In this document: in pieces, positions 27,381 through 36,603 of the stretch
Position numbering within the stretch: position 1 is the stretch's first letter
Layout: the number at the start of each line of letters is the position of its first letter
From: Flavobacterium fragile
Lineage (GTDB): Bacteria; Bacteroidota; Bacteroidia; Flavobacteriales; Flavobacteriaceae
Reading direction: 5' to 3'
Length of the DNA: 64,000 bases
Assembly: GCF_023634865.1 (NCBI RefSeq)
Contig: NZ_JAMLJN010000011.1
Coordinates: 16,434-80,433, forward strand
Made by a program: the position numbers and the translations under genes
The notes under the pieces: model-generated
What the model was told of the DNA's origin: nothing
Databases searched by the model: none
Seen by the model: only the letters and a program-made list of their open reading frames with translations

Positions 27381-29864
27381 TTAGAAATAAAATCCAAAAG
27401 AAGCTTTTACCGTAAATTTATTAGCATCAGGTATATCTAAGTAACTTCCGCGCCAAGCAAAATCAATACGTAAAACTTTAAATATATTTCCAACCCCTGC
27501 ATGATATTCCCAATAAACATCTTCTGGAGCTCTGTAAACTAATCCCGACGCATTGATGAATTTATTTTCATCTGAAACAGTTCCATAAACCCCTTTAACC
27601 CCAACAATTTCTCTCCAATTCAACTTTCTAAGCAAAGGAATTCGAGAAAACAATCTACCGTTAAAATGATGTTCAAAATGTAATGAAGCATATTGGTCAG
27701 CCACAAAGTCATAATAATTCAAGAGATTGTAGGTATTATCAATTATAAAATACGATTGATTTCCGGGAATTACCCCCATTAAACCTAGCGGAACTTGACC
27801 GAATATTTTACCTATTTCTAAAGTTGAAAATAAACGCCCAAAACCACCTATCAAAACTGGTTGACGATAATAAAATTGTAACTTTTGGTAATCGAAATCA
27901 CTATTTAGAACACCTTTTAAACCTTGACTATAACTCAAGAAAATTCGGGCGTAATTATTATCTACTTCCAAACGTTCCACTCCATAACCAACAGTTCTTT
28001 TACCAGGTGTAAATTCTGCCACTAAATTAATTTCAGACTGTTTAATCTCGCCTTTAGTAGTGGATTGAGCAGTATCAACATAGTAATCTAAGCTAAATTG
28101 ATTAGATGCAGATTTTAATGTTCTAAAAGAAAAATTGGTTTGAAAAGTTAAATTTTTTACAGGCTCAATTTCAAGACCTAAAGTAGTAAGATTTACCGAA
28201 GTTAACTTATTATTAGTTCCACTTGAAAAGAATGAAGACGAAGCAAAACTTCTCCCCAACACATCATTGGAAGTTGTTAAACTCACACCTATTTGTTCCA
28301 CATCTCTTCTGTTTCCTGCAGACAAAATAATTCGATTCCTCTTGTTTACCATCCATTTTCCAGAAATCCCATATTTAAACTGATTATCTTTAAATCCGTA
28401 AGCGGTATAGCCTTGGAGTCTCCAAATATCATTAGAACCAAAGTAAGTCCTTCCCCCTACTCTAATTCTTTGTCCTTCAACATCATTATATCCAAAAGTT
28501 GAAAAAATAGGTCCGTAATCCAATTTTAGCTTGGGTATCTCGATATAGCCACTCCCTAGAATAGTAGCCAAATTATATATTCGTTTAAAACGAGGTACTT
28601 CTTTCAAAGTATCTAGCATTTTATAAATTCCAGCTTCATTTTTATTTAGATTTTCAAATCGATTTTCTTCCCAAAACTCATTCGATTTATTGAAAACCGA
28701 GTTATCATAGAAATTAACTTCTTGCTTGTAAAATTTGTCTTCTTTTTTAATGTCAAACTTATGATTTCTGGCCAATGTAGTTCGTTTACCATAAACTCCT
28801 TTTGATTCTTCCTTTTTAGAAAAACTAAAATCCGACATCATGTAATCACGCGTTAACAGAAATACGGAATCATTCAGAACCTCGTACTCTTGCTCAATAT
28901 AAATTTCTTTAACCCAGTTTATATTAGCACTTTTACTAGCTTCAAGATTGATTTTTTTGATTGCAAAAGTGGTGTCGTTTACCCAAAAATCACCTTTAAA
29001 AGTAAGCTCATTTTTACGTCGTGGATAATACACAATATTATAACACCACTTATTATCAATAAACATACTATCGCTAAGAACATAATTGTACACATTGATT
29101 CCAGTTCTTGATAATGGACTTACAAAATCTTTATCAAAAAACTTTAAGTAATTATCGTAAATATCAAATTCTGCATACAAATCTTTAATAAAAGTGTTCA
29201 CACCATCTCCTGTACCTAAACCAGAATTTTTATTAGCTGTCGTAATTTCTTTGTATTTTTTTTGCTGATTATCCCCATAAACTTCACTCAACGTTTCATT
29301 GATGAAAATGGGTAAAAATGTCTTACCCGAGATATTAGACGTATCAATCTGCTTGAAAATAAACTCCATTCCTTTGAACACTTTACTATTCATAAAGGCA
29401 GAATCTATAGTATTCAAATCAAATTCTACTTTTTCATACTTATCATATTGATATTGTTTGAACATTTTGAGACCATTCTTTCTTCTTCTTTCCCAAATTT
29501 TTCTCAAAATATCTAAAGCAGGATTATTCTTTTTAGAAGTTTTTCCATTGTAAATAACCACTTCTTTTAATTCGGTTCCGGACTTCAACTGAATTTTCAA
29601 CCCCGTATTTAATCCAGGTTTCAATGCTATTTCTTTCTTTTCATACCCCACAAAAGAAACTACTAGAGTAGCGTAATTTCCTTTAGACTCAAAATAGAAA
29701 TTTCCATTTTCGTCTGTAATTACACCCTCACTAGAGTTTTTAAATACAACATTAGCAAAAGCAACCGGAACACCTGATTCGTCAATCACTTTCCCACCAA
29801 CCTTTGTTTGTGAAACAACTACAGAAGTAATAAATAAAAAGAATATTATAATTTTTGTTTTCAT
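27381..29864 (-). CDS. DUF5686 and carboxypeptidase-regulatory-like outer-membrane protein
   Basis: Start at MKTKIIIFF (827 residues) since the longer frame runs through the upstream terminator. A signal peptide (cleaved near VVSQ) is followed by a carboxypeptidase-like beta sandwich (GGKVIDESGVPVAFANV, SFVGYEKKEI) to about residue 95, then the DUF5686 region (ALDILRKIWERRRKNG) and a C-terminal beta barrel ending with F-Y-F. These proteins are outer-membrane barrels of unknown cargo, widespread in Bacteroidota. It seems monocistronic. Confidence 0.9.
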   Translation of the reverse strand: MKTKIIIFFLFITSVVVSQTKVGGKVIDESGVPVAFANVVFKNSSEGVITDENGNFYFESKGNYATLVVSFVGYEKKEIALKPGLNTGLKIQLKSGTELKEVVIYNGKTSKKNNPALDILRKIWERRRKNGLKMFKQYQYDKYEKVEFDLNTIDSAFMNSKVFKGMEFIFKQIDTSNISGKTFLPIFINETLSEVYGDNQQKKYKEITTANKNSGLGTGDGVNTFIKDLYAEFDIYDNYLKFFDKDFVSPLSRTGINVYNYVLSDSMFIDNKWCYNIVYYPRRKNELTFKGDFWVNDTTFAIKKINLEASKSANINWVKEIYIEQEYEVLNDSVFLLTRDYMMSDFSFSKKEESKGVYGKRTTLARNHKFDIKKEDKFYKQEVNFYDNSVFNKSNEFWEENRFENLNKNEAGIYKMLDTLKEVPRFKRIYNLATILGSGYIEIPKLKLDYGPIFSTFGYNDVEGQRIRVGGRTYFGSNDIWRLQGYTAYGFKDNQFKYGISGKWMVNKRNRIILSAGNRRDVEQIGVSLTTSNDVLGRSFASSSFFSSGTNNKLTSVNLTTLGLEIEPVKNLTFQTNFSFRTLKSASNQFSLDYYVDTAQSTTKGEIKQSEINLVAEFTPGKRTVGYGVERLEVDNNYARIFLSYSQGLKGVLNSDFDYQKLQFYYRQPVLIGGFGRLFSTLEIGKIFGQVPLGLMGVIPGNQSYFIIDNTYNLLNYYDFVADQYASLHFEHHFNGRLFSRIPLLRKLNWREIVGVKGVYGTVSDENKFINASGLVYRAPEDVYWEYHAGVGNIFKVLRIDFAWRGSYLDIPDANKFTVKASFGFYF

Positions 29865-29873
29865 AGTAAAAAA

Positions 29874-29903
29874 AAACTTCATCAGAGAGTACTGATGAAG
29901 TTT
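29874..29903 (-). terminator. pdhB terminator
   Basis: Twelve-base arms AAACTTCATCAG/CTGATGAAGTTT with a six-base loop and a minus-strand T-run, between pdhB and the DUF5686 gene. Confidence 0.9.
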
Positions 29904-29923
29904 CAAATATAGTAAGTTAATTG

Positions 29924-30901
29924 CTATTTATACATAACTTTTTTTACCGCTTTGATTACATCTTGCGCATTAGGTAACCACTCTTTTAATAAAGCTGGAG
30001 AATAAGGCGCTGGTGCATCAGCAGTTGTAATTCTTTGAATTGGCGCATCTAAAAAATCAAAAGCTCTTTCTTGAACCATATAGGTAATTTCAGAAGCTAC
30101 GGATGCAAATGGCCAAGCTTCTTCTAAAACCACTAAACGATTTGTTTTCTTTACCGAATTAATGATGGTATCATAATCCATTGGACGAACCGTTCTCAAA
30201 TCAATAATTTCACAAGAAATACCTTCTTTCGCTAATTCTTCTGCGGCAGCATAAGCTTCTTTAATAATTTTCCCAAAAGAAACTATAGTTACATCACTTC
30301 CTTCTCTTTTAATATCCGCAACACCTAGTGGAATAGTATACTCTCCTTCAGGCACTTCACCTTTATCACCGTACATTTGTTCAGATTCCATAAAGATTAC
30401 TGGATCATTGTCACGGATGGCTGATTTCAATAAACCTTTTGCATCGTATGGGTTTGATGGCACTACCACTTTTAATCCAGGACAGTTAGCATACCAATTT
30501 TCAAAAGCCTGTGAGTGAGTAGCTGCTAATTGACCTGCAGAAGCCGTTGGACCTCTAAATACCATTGGCATTGGAAATTGACCGGCTGACATTTGGCGCA
30601 TCTTAGCTGCATTATTAATAATTTGATCAATCCCTACTAATGAAAAGTTGAAGGTCATAAATTCCACAATTGGGCGATTCCCATTCATAGCCGAACCTAC
30701 TGCAATTCCAGCAAAACCCAATTCAGCAATTGGTGTGTCAATAACACGTTTGGGTCCGAATTCATCTAACATTCCTTTTGAAGCTTTGTAAGCCCCATTG
30801 TATTCTGCTACTTCTTCACCCATTAAATATATCGATTCATCGCGACGCATTTCTTCGCTCATCGCTTCACAAATAGCTTCTCTAAACTGTATCGTTCTCA
30901 T
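29924..30901 (-). CDS. pdhB: pyruvate dehydrogenase E1 component, beta subunit
   Basis: A 325-residue transketolase-like subunit. MRTIQFREAICEAMSEEM at the start, LMGEEVAEYNGAYKASKG near residue 25 and RGPTASAGQLAATHSQ near 115 match E1-beta of the alpha2-beta2 complex. It binds the pyrimidine side of thiamine diphosphate and passes acyl groups to lipoyl-E2. The alpha subunit and E2 are not in the window, so this subunit is encoded apart. It has its own promoter and terminator. Confidence 0.93.
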   Translation of the reverse strand: MRTIQFREAICEAMSEEMRRDESIYLMGEEVAEYNGAYKASKGMLDEFGPKRVIDTPIAELGFAGIAVGSAMNGNRPIVEFMTFNFSLVGIDQIINNAAKMRQMSAGQFPMPMVFRGPTASAGQLAATHSQAFENWYANCPGLKVVVPSNPYDAKGLLKSAIRDNDPVIFMESEQMYGDKGEVPEGEYTIPLGVADIKREGSDVTIVSFGKIIKEAYAAAEELAKEGISCEIIDLRTVRPMDYDTIINSVKKTNRLVVLEEAWPFASVASEITYMVQERAFDFLDAPIQRITTADAPAPYSPALLKEWLPNAQDVIKAVKKVMYK

Positions 30902-30929
30902 GAAATTAATTTCTTTGAATTATGATTGG

Positions 30930-30958
30930 CAAAAGTAAGAAAAATTAAATTATTCCAA
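30930..30958 (-). promoter_or_regulatory. pdhB promoter
   Basis: Minus-strand TACTTTTG (30937-30930) with TTG (30958-30956), spacer 18 bp. The 272-base gap to etfB otherwise holds AT-rich DNA and the etfB -7 element. Confidence 0.68.
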
Positions 30959-31131
30959 TTGCTTATTAAAAAAAATGAAATCTGTCTCTACTACAACCTT
31001 GTAGTATTAAAAAATTATATTTTAGTTGCAATTTCACCTTATAATTTTAAACAATTCGTAAGAAAAAGATAATTTTCATGAGAAATAAATATTTGTTATG
31101 CGTGCATAGTTTTTAATTCAAAATTATTTTA

Positions 31132-31139
31132 TATTTTTG
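31132..31139 (+). promoter_or_regulatory. -7 element of etfBA
   Basis: TATTTTTG 34 bases before the etfB ATG; no clear TTG at the expected distance. Confidence 0.5.
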
Positions 31140-31173
31140 GGTCTGAAAATATTCACTTATAAAACATACAAAA

Positions 31174-31920
31174 ATGAAAATATTAGTTTGCATCAGTCAT
31201 GTACCTGATACTACTTCAAAAATTAATTTTGTCAATGGCGATAGCGAGTTTGACACAAACGGAGTTCAGTTTGTTATTAATCCGAATGATGAATTTGGTT
31301 TAACAAGAGCGATTTGGTTTAAAGAACAACAAGGGGCCAATGTTACTGTAGTTAATGTTGGTGGTGCTGATGCTGAAGCAACTTTAAGAAAAGCTTTAGC
31401 AATTGGAGCGGACGAAGCTATTCGTATTAACGCTAACCCTACAGACGGAATGTTTGTAGCAAAACAATTGACAGAAGTTGTTAAAAACGGAGGTTACGAT
31501 TTAATTATCGCTGGAAAAGAATCTTTAGACTACAACGGCGGAATGGTTCCTGGAATGATGGCTGCGATGTTAGGTTATAATTTCGTTAACGCTTGTGTGG
31601 GTATCGATGTAAACGGAAACGAAGCAAAAGTTACCAGAGAAATCGACGGAGGAAAAGAAATTGTATCTGCAAGCCTTCCTTTAATCATTGGTAGTCAAAA
31701 AGGAATTGTAGAAGAAAAAGATTTACGTATTCCAAACATGAGAGGTATCATGATGGCGAGAACTAAAGCTTTAACTTTAGTAGAGCCAACAGGAGATGCA
31801 ACAGCAACTAAAGCTGTTAAATTTGAAAAACCAGCTGCAAAATCAGCTGTTAAATTAGTAAGTGCTGATAATTTAGATGAGTTAATCAGTTTGTTACACA
31901 ACGAAGCTAAAGTTATCTAA
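31174..31920 (+). CDS. etfB: electron transfer flavoprotein, beta subunit
   Basis: A 248-residue FixA/EtfB protein. MKILVCISHVPDTTSKI opens the fold; GADEAIRI near residue 86 and the ETF-beta signature region VTREIDGGKEIVSASLPLIIGSQKG near residue 150 bind AMP and contact dehydrogenases. With EtfA it carries electrons from acyl-CoA and other flavin dehydrogenases to the quinone pool. It is followed after 25 bases by etfA in one operon. Confidence 0.95.
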   Translation: MKILVCISHVPDTTSKINFVNGDSEFDTNGVQFVINPNDEFGLTRAIWFKEQQGANVTVVNVGGADAEATLRKALAIGADEAIRINANPTDGMFVAKQLTEVVKNGGYDLIIAGKESLDYNGGMVPGMMAAMLGYNFVNACVGIDVNGNEAKVTREIDGGKEIVSASLPLIIGSQKGIVEEKDLRIPNMRGIMMARTKALTLVEPTGDATATKAVKFEKPAAKSAVKLVSADNLDELISLLHNEAKVI

Positions 31921-31945
31921 TTTCAAACCATTAAATTAAAGAATC

Positions 31946-32914
31946 ATGTCTGTATTAATATATGCTGAATCAGCAGAAGGAAAAATTAAAAAAGTTGCTT
32001 TAGAATTAGCTTCATACGCGAAAAAAGTAGCTGCTTCTATGGGAACAACAGTTACTGCTGTAACTATCAACAACTTTGACAATAGCGCTTTAGCTGCTTA
32101 CGGAGTAGACAAAGTATTAAACGTTTCTAACGATAAATTAAACAATTTTAGCGCTAAAGCTTACGCTGATGTAATTGCTCAAGCTGCAAAAAAAGAAGGA
32201 ACTCAAATCGTATTAGTTTCTTCATCAACAGATAGTATCTATTTAGCACCACTTGTCGCTGTAGCTTTAGAGGCAGGATATGCTTCAAACGTTGTAGCGC
32301 TACCTGTTAGCACTTCGCCATTCCAAGTGAAAAGAACTGCTTTCTCAAACAAAGCGTTCAACATTACTGAAATTTCAACTCCAGTTAAAGTTTTAGGAAT
32401 TGCTAAAAACTCTTTTGGACTAGTGGAAGATGCCGTTGCAATGACAGAAGAAGCTTTCGCACCATCATTAAATGATGCTGATTTTGGAATCAAAGTGGAA
32501 AATGTAGAAAAAGTAACAGGAAAAGTTACTATTGCTGATGCTGAAATCGTAGTTTCTGCAGGTCGTGGAATGAAAGGTCCAGAAAACTGGGGAATGATTG
32601 AAGAATTAGCTTCGGTTTTAGGTGCTGCAACAGCATGTTCTAAACCTGTTTCTGACATCGGATGGAGACCTCACAGCGAGCACGTAGGACAAACTGGAAA
32701 ACCAGTAGCTTCCAACTTATATATTGCAGTAGGAATTTCTGGAGCTATTCAACATATTGCAGGAATCAACTCTTCTAAAGTAAAAGTAGTGATCAACACA
32801 GACCCTGAGGCTCCTTTCTTTAAAGTAGCAGATTATGGAGTGGTAGGTGATGCATTTACTGTAGTTCCTCAATTAATTGAAAAATTAAAAGCCTTTAAAG
32901 CGAGCAACTCTTAA
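31946..32914 (+). CDS. etfA: electron transfer flavoprotein, alpha subunit
   Basis: A 322-residue FixB/EtfA protein. The C-terminal FAD domain shows SAGRGMKGPENW near residue 206, GWRPHSEHVGQTGK near 240, YIAVGISGAIQH near 260 and the end motif INTDPEAPFFKVADYGVVGD. It holds the FAD of the ETF heterodimer. It is the last gene of etfBA; a hairpin terminator, which also holds the next gene's promoter, follows 40 bases later. Confidence 0.96.
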   Translation: MSVLIYAESAEGKIKKVALELASYAKKVAASMGTTVTAVTINNFDNSALAAYGVDKVLNVSNDKLNNFSAKAYADVIAQAAKKEGTQIVLVSSSTDSIYLAPLVAVALEAGYASNVVALPVSTSPFQVKRTAFSNKAFNITEISTPVKVLGIAKNSFGLVEDAVAMTEEAFAPSLNDADFGIKVENVEKVTGKVTIADAEIVVSAGRGMKGPENWGMIEELASVLGAATACSKPVSDIGWRPHSEHVGQTGKPVASNLYIAVGISGAIQHIAGINSSKVKVVINTDPEAPFFKVADYGVVGDAFTVVPQLIEKLKAFKASNS

Positions 32915-32953
32915 AAAAATTAGTTGTTCAAAAAATATAATTAAATTAAAATT

Positions 32954-32985
32954 AGAGTTATCTTTGTTTAGATAGCTCTTTTTTT
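32954..32985 (+). terminator. etfA terminator
   Basis: Arms AGAGTTATC/GATAGCTCT (one G-U pair) with loop TTTGTTTA and an eight-base T-run. Confidence 0.85.
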
Positions 32986-32993
32986 TATTTTTG
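32963..32993 (+). promoter_or_regulatory. promoter of the bifunctional nuclease gene, overlapping the etfA terminator
   Basis: TTTG (32963-32966) is the loop of the etfA terminator, and TATTTTTG (32986-32993) starts at the end of its T-run; spacer 19 bp. Confidence 0.65.
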
Positions 32994-32997
32994 GGCC

Positions 32998-33028
32998 AAA
33001 TGGCTAACCGTTTTTCAGTTAGCCATTT
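32998..33028 (+). promoter_or_regulatory. 5' leader hairpin
   Basis: AAATGGCTAAC and GTTAGCCATTT form a perfect 11-bp stem at the predicted 5' end of the bifunctional nuclease transcript. It may protect the mRNA end or be a small regulatory structure; no T-run follows. Confidence 0.5.
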
Positions 33029-33093
33029 TCTGACTTTGTGATGTTTAAAATCTCCATCACCCTTTCAGAAAAAATGATAATTAACCTATTGAA

Positions 33094-33714
33094 ATGAGTT
33101 TAGTAAAATTAACCATAAAAGGAATCTCTTACAGCCAAACACAAAATGGTGCTTATGCCTTGATTTTAAATGAGGTAGATGGTGAACGAAAACTTCCAAT
33201 TGTTATTGGCGCTTTTGAAGCCCAATCGATTGCTATTGCTTTAGAGAAAGAAATAAAACCACCTAGACCTTTAACGCACGATTTATTCAAAAATTTTGCA
33301 GATCGATTTGATATTGTGGTAAAACAAGTCATTATTCACAAGTTAGTCGATGGTGTTTTCTATTCGAGTATTATTTGTGAAAGAGATAAAATTGAAGAAA
33401 TTATAGATGCTAGAACTTCGGATGCTATTGCTTTAGCATTACGATTCAATGCTCCTATTTTTACCTACAAAAACATTTTAGATAAAGCTGGTATTTATTT
33501 AAATGTAAATCCAGTTGATAAAACCGAACATTCGGAAAACGATGATATATTATCTTCTGTTGAAGATTATGATGATGATGTTGTAGTTCCGGCAGATAAT
33601 TTTTCAGGATATTCTTTAAAAGAATTGTACGACAAACTCGAAGAAGCGGTTCAAAACGAAGACTACGAAAAAGCAGCGAAAATTAGAGACGAAATCTCAA
33701 AAAAAGAATCTTAA
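33094..33714 (+). CDS. bifunctional nuclease family protein with UVR motif
   Basis: A 206-residue protein. Residues 1 to about 135 are a BFN (DUF151) domain with LPIVIGAFEAQSIAIALE and a ARTSDAIALALRFNAPI block. An acidic linker (EDYDDDVVVP) leads to a C-terminal UvrB/UvrC-type motif, LYDKLEEAVQNEDYEKAAKI. In related proteins the BFN domain has RNase and DNase activity, and the UVR helix pair mediates protein contacts. The nucleoside permease gene follows 18 bases later, so nucleotide recycling is a reasonable guess only. Confidence 0.9.
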   Translation: MSLVKLTIKGISYSQTQNGAYALILNEVDGERKLPIVIGAFEAQSIAIALEKEIKPPRPLTHDLFKNFADRFDIVVKQVIIHKLVDGVFYSSIICERDKIEEIIDARTSDAIALALRFNAPIFTYKNILDKAGIYLNVNPVDKTEHSENDDILSSVEDYDDDVVVPADNFSGYSLKELYDKLEEAVQNEDYEKAAKIRDEISKKES

Positions 33715-33732
33715 AACTTTAATGAAACAAAC

Positions 33733-34992
33733 ATGAATGTAAAATTCAGATTAACGATAATGAACTTTTTCCAGTTCTTCGTTTGGGGAGCTTGGCTTAT
33801 CACAGTAGCAAACTATTGGTTTGGAACTAAAAATTGGGACGGCGCACAATTTGGAGCTATTTTTTCTACTATGGGAATCGCTTCGATTTTTATGCCAACG
33901 CTTTGTGGAATTGTTGCCGACCGATGGATAAACGCCGAAAAATTATATGGAGCACTTCATATTTTAGGAGGATTAACTTTGATGTATGTTCCACAAGTTA
34001 GCAATCCATCCGATTTCTTTTGGGTGATTTTAGTAGCGATGATTTTCTACATGCCAACCATTGCGCTTTCTAATTCCGTTGCTTACAACGCTTTGAAAAA
34101 AGGTGGTTTAGATGTGGTAAAAGATTTTCCACCTATTCGTGTTTGGGGAACTATTGGTTTTATTGTGGCGATGTGGATTACTAACTTAACTGGAAACAAA
34201 GCTTCGGAAAATCAATTTTACATTGCTGCTATTGCTGCTATTTTCTTAGGATTGTATTCTTTTACCTTACCAAAATGTGAACCCGAAGGAAAAACAGCAG
34301 AAAACAAATCGTTTATGGAACTTATGGGATTGAGTTCGTTTAAATTATTTGCCGATTATAAATTAGCCTTGTTCTTTATTTTTAGTATGTTCCTTGGAGC
34401 GGCTTTACAATTAACAAATGCTTATGGCGATGTGTTTTTGGATGATTTCAAACACAACCCAATTTATGCTGATTCATTAGTAGTAAAATATTCGACTTTA
34501 ATTATGTCGATTTCTCAAATTTCGGAAACATTATTCATCTTAGCTATTCCGTTTTTCTTGAAACGTTTTGGCATCAAACAAGTAATGTTGTTTAGTATGA
34601 TTGCTTGGGTTTTACGTTTTGGATTATTCGCTTATGGAAATCCGGGAGAAGGCTTATGGATGATTATTTTATCTTGTATCGTTTACGGAATGGCATTTGA
34701 TTTCTTCAATATTTCAGGTTCATTATTCGTAGAAACCTCAACCGATTCTAAAATTCGCTCTTCGGCACAAGGTTTATTTATGATGATGACTAATGGTTTT
34801 GGAGCCGTTTTAGGAAGTGTTGTCAGCGGACAAATCATTAGTTTATACTTTACCGATGCTGCTACAGGAGAAAAAGATTGGCACAACATCTGGTTAACGT
34901 TTGCAGCTTATGCATTAGTAATTGCTATTGCTTTTGCAGTTTTATTCAAACACAAACATAATCCAAAAGACGTTTCAAACATTTCACATTAA
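33733..34992 (+). CDS. nucleoside permease (MFS, NupG-like)
   Basis: A 419-residue inner-membrane protein with 12 hydrophobic segments. RLTIMNFFQFFVWGAWLIT at the start, the loop IVADRWINAEK after helix 2 and KDFPPIRVWGTIGFI near residue 138 match the nucleoside:H+ symporter group of the major facilitator superfamily. It probably imports nucleosides for salvage, in an operon with the BFN nuclease and near thyA and a deoxynucleoside kinase. A heptad array begins just after the stop. Confidence 0.9.
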   Translation: MNVKFRLTIMNFFQFFVWGAWLITVANYWFGTKNWDGAQFGAIFSTMGIASIFMPTLCGIVADRWINAEKLYGALHILGGLTLMYVPQVSNPSDFFWVILVAMIFYMPTIALSNSVAYNALKKGGLDVVKDFPPIRVWGTIGFIVAMWITNLTGNKASENQFYIAAIAAIFLGLYSFTLPKCEPEGKTAENKSFMELMGLSSFKLFADYKLALFFIFSMFLGAALQLTNAYGDVFLDDFKHNPIYADSLVVKYSTLIMSISQISETLFILAIPFFLKRFGIKQVMLFSMIAWVLRFGLFAYGNPGEGLWMIILSCIVYGMAFDFFNISGSLFVETSTDSKIRSSAQGLFMMMTNGFGAVLGSVVSGQIISLYFTDAATGEKDWHNIWLTFAAYALVIAIAFAVLFKHKHNPKDVSNISH

Positions 34993-34994
34993 AA

Positions 34995-35031
34995 AGGTGA
35001 AGGTTTTTTGGTGAAGGGTAAAAGGCAAAAC
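34995..35031. repeat. heptad array, left arm around the four-helix-bundle gene
   Basis: Units AGGTGAA, GGTTTTT, TGGTGAA, GGGTAAA, AGGCAAA. Bases 35010-35030 match the reverse complement of 35434-35454 at 17 of 21 positions. Confidence 0.8.
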
Positions 35032-35064
35032 ATTGTGTAAAAGAAAAATATTTTTAATTTGAGC

Positions 35065-35424
35065 ATGAGAAATTTTAGAGAATTAGATATTTGGAAAGAA
35101 GGCAGAATTATTGTCAAATCCACTTATTTACTGATGAGAGAAATGCCAGATGCTGAAAAATTCGGCTTGACTTCTCAGATTAAGCGTTCTGTTATTTCAA
35201 TCCCTTCTAACATTGCCGAAGGTTGTACAAAAAGTTCCGAAAAAGACTTATGTAGGTTTTTAGAAATCAGTTTAGGTTCTTGTTTTGAATTAGAAACACA
35301 AATACTACTATGTTCAGATGTAGAATATTTAACTGAAGATTTAGTACTAAAGCAGATAGAGTCCATTCAATTACTCGAAAAAAGAATTTCATCTTTCATG
35401 ACATTCCTTAGAAAAAACAATTAA
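35065..35424 (+). CDS. four helix bundle protein (23S rRNA intervening-sequence protein family)
   Basis: Start at the ATG giving MRNFRELDIW (119 residues); a TTG two codons earlier is possible. The N-terminal FRELDIWKEG, the SQIKRSVISIPSNIAEG segment near residue 40 and the LEISLGSCFELETQI segment near 70 define the S23/IVS-encoded four-helix bundle family, which forms pentameric barrels and includes the Avd proteins of retroelements. The function is unknown. The gene fills the space between two heptad arrays that are inverted copies of each other and interrupts nothing else. Confidence 0.92.
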   Translation: MRNFRELDIWKEGRIIVKSTYLLMREMPDAEKFGLTSQIKRSVISIPSNIAEGCTKSSEKDLCRFLEISLGSCFELETQILLCSDVEYLTEDLVLKQIESIQLLEKRISSFMTFLRKNN

Positions 35425-35459
35425 CCCAAAACCTTTAACCTTTTACCCAACACCCAAGA
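35425..35459. repeat. heptad array, right arm around the four-helix-bundle gene
   Basis: Units CCCAAAA, CCTTTAA, CCTTTTA, CCCAACA, CCCAAGA start on the base after the stop codon and end three bases before the thyA ATG. Confidence 0.8.
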
Positions 35460-35462
35460 AAA

Positions 35463-36287
35463 ATGCAACAATACCACGATTTAGTAAAACACGTATTAGC
35501 AAACGGCAACCAAAAAGGCGACCGTACTGGAACTGGAACACTTAGTGTTTTTGGGTACCAAATGCGTTTTGATTTAAGCGAAGGTTTCCCAATGGTAACT
35601 ACAAAAAAGCTGCACTTAAAATCAATTATTTACGAATTGTTATGGTTTTTAAAAGGCGATACCAATATCAAATATTTACAAGAAAATGGTGTGAAAATTT
35701 GGGACGAATGGGCAGATGAAAATGGCGATTTAGGTCCGGTTTACGGACACCAATGGCGCAATTGGAACAGCGAAGAAATTGACCAAATTACCGAATTAAT
35801 CGAAACCTTAAAAACCAATCCAAACAGCAGAAGAATGTTGGTTTCCGCTTGGAATCCTAGTGTTTTGCCAGATACTTCGGTTTCGTTTGCGGAAAATGTT
35901 GCCAATGGAAAAGCGGCTTTACCTCCATGTCATGCCTTTTTCCAGTTTTATGTGGCAGATGGAAAATTAAGTTGCCAGTTGTATCAACGCAGTGCTGATA
36001 TTTTCTTAGGTGTTCCGTTTAACATTGCATCTTATGCTTTATTTACGATGATGATTGCCCAAGTTTGCGATTTACAAGTGGGCGAATTCATCCACACCTT
36101 TGGTGATGCACACATTTACAACAACCATATCGAGCAATTACAATTACAATTATCTCGCGAGTGCCGACCTTTACCAACGATGAAATTAAACCCAGAAATT
36201 AAAAATATTTTCGATTTCAAATTTGAAGATTTTACGTTAGAAGGTTATGACCCACATCCGCATATTAAGGGAGTTGTGGCGGTGTAA
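35463..36287 (+). CDS. thyA: thymidylate synthase
   Basis: A 274-residue enzyme methylating dUMP with methylene-[22 protein letters not shown] near residue 21, the catalytic Cys in [12 protein letters not shown] near residue 157, and [20 protein letters not shown] near 177 are diagnostic. It converts methylene-THF to dihydrofolate, which FolA, encoded 1.1 kb downstream, reduces again. The start codon follows the right heptad arm without any visible Shine-Dalgarno sequence. Confidence 0.98.
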   Translation: MQQYHDLVKHVLANGNQKGDRTGTGTLSVFGYQMRFDLSEGFPMVTTKKLHLKSIIYELLWFLKGDTNIKYLQENGVKIWDEWADENGDLGPVYGHQWRNWNSEEIDQITELIETLKTNPNSRRMLVSAWNPSVLPDTSVSFAENVANGKAALPPCHAFFQFYVADGKLSCQLYQRSADIFLGVPFNIASYALFTMMIAQVCDLQVGEFIHTFGDAHIYNNHIEQLQLQLSRECRPLPTMKLNPEIKNIFDFKFEDFTLEGYDPHPHIKGVVAV

Positions 36288-36421
36288 GAATTAGATAAAC
36301 AACTATGTTGAGCAAAGCTATCCAAATATGGTTAGCTATATTCAAGTAAATTAATAAAAAACTGAGCATATATAAAAGTTGGTAGTAATTTTGCCTCAGA
36401 AAAAACTTAAAAATCAACAAA

Positions 36422-36595
36422 ATGACATTTGAAATCGTAAAAAGTTTATTAATCCCAATTATTATGATTGGTTTTGGAATATTCATAAAAAACACTGAAA
36501 ATGCAAACTACCAAAACGTTAAAAAATGGTGGAAAATTTTAGTTATTTTAGGTATCATATCTTTGATTTTGAAAGTTATTAATTTATACGTTTAA
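36422..36595 (+). CDS. small orphan membrane protein
   Basis: A 57-residue frame starting MTFEIVKSLLIPIIMIGFG. It has two hydrophobic helices at about 5-22 and 39-57 separated by a polar NTENANYQNVKKWW linker. An A-rich stretch precedes the ATG, and the next gene starts nine bases after the stop. No family recognised, but the codon use and paired helices look real. It lies in DNA inserted between thyA and folA. Confidence 0.6.
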   Translation: MTFEIVKSLLIPIIMIGFGIFIKNTENANYQNVKKWWKILVILGIISLILKVINLYV

Positions 36596-36603
36596 ATAAA
36601 TCT

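Noticed and set aside
34995..35459. Heptad arrays read as a CRISPR array
   Set aside because: Units are contiguous seven-base repeats with no spacers of constant length and no cas genes nearby.
36265..36495. 76-codon minus-strand frame after thyA
   Set aside because: It runs through the 3' end of thyA and the leader of the 57-residue gene, which has the better start context.
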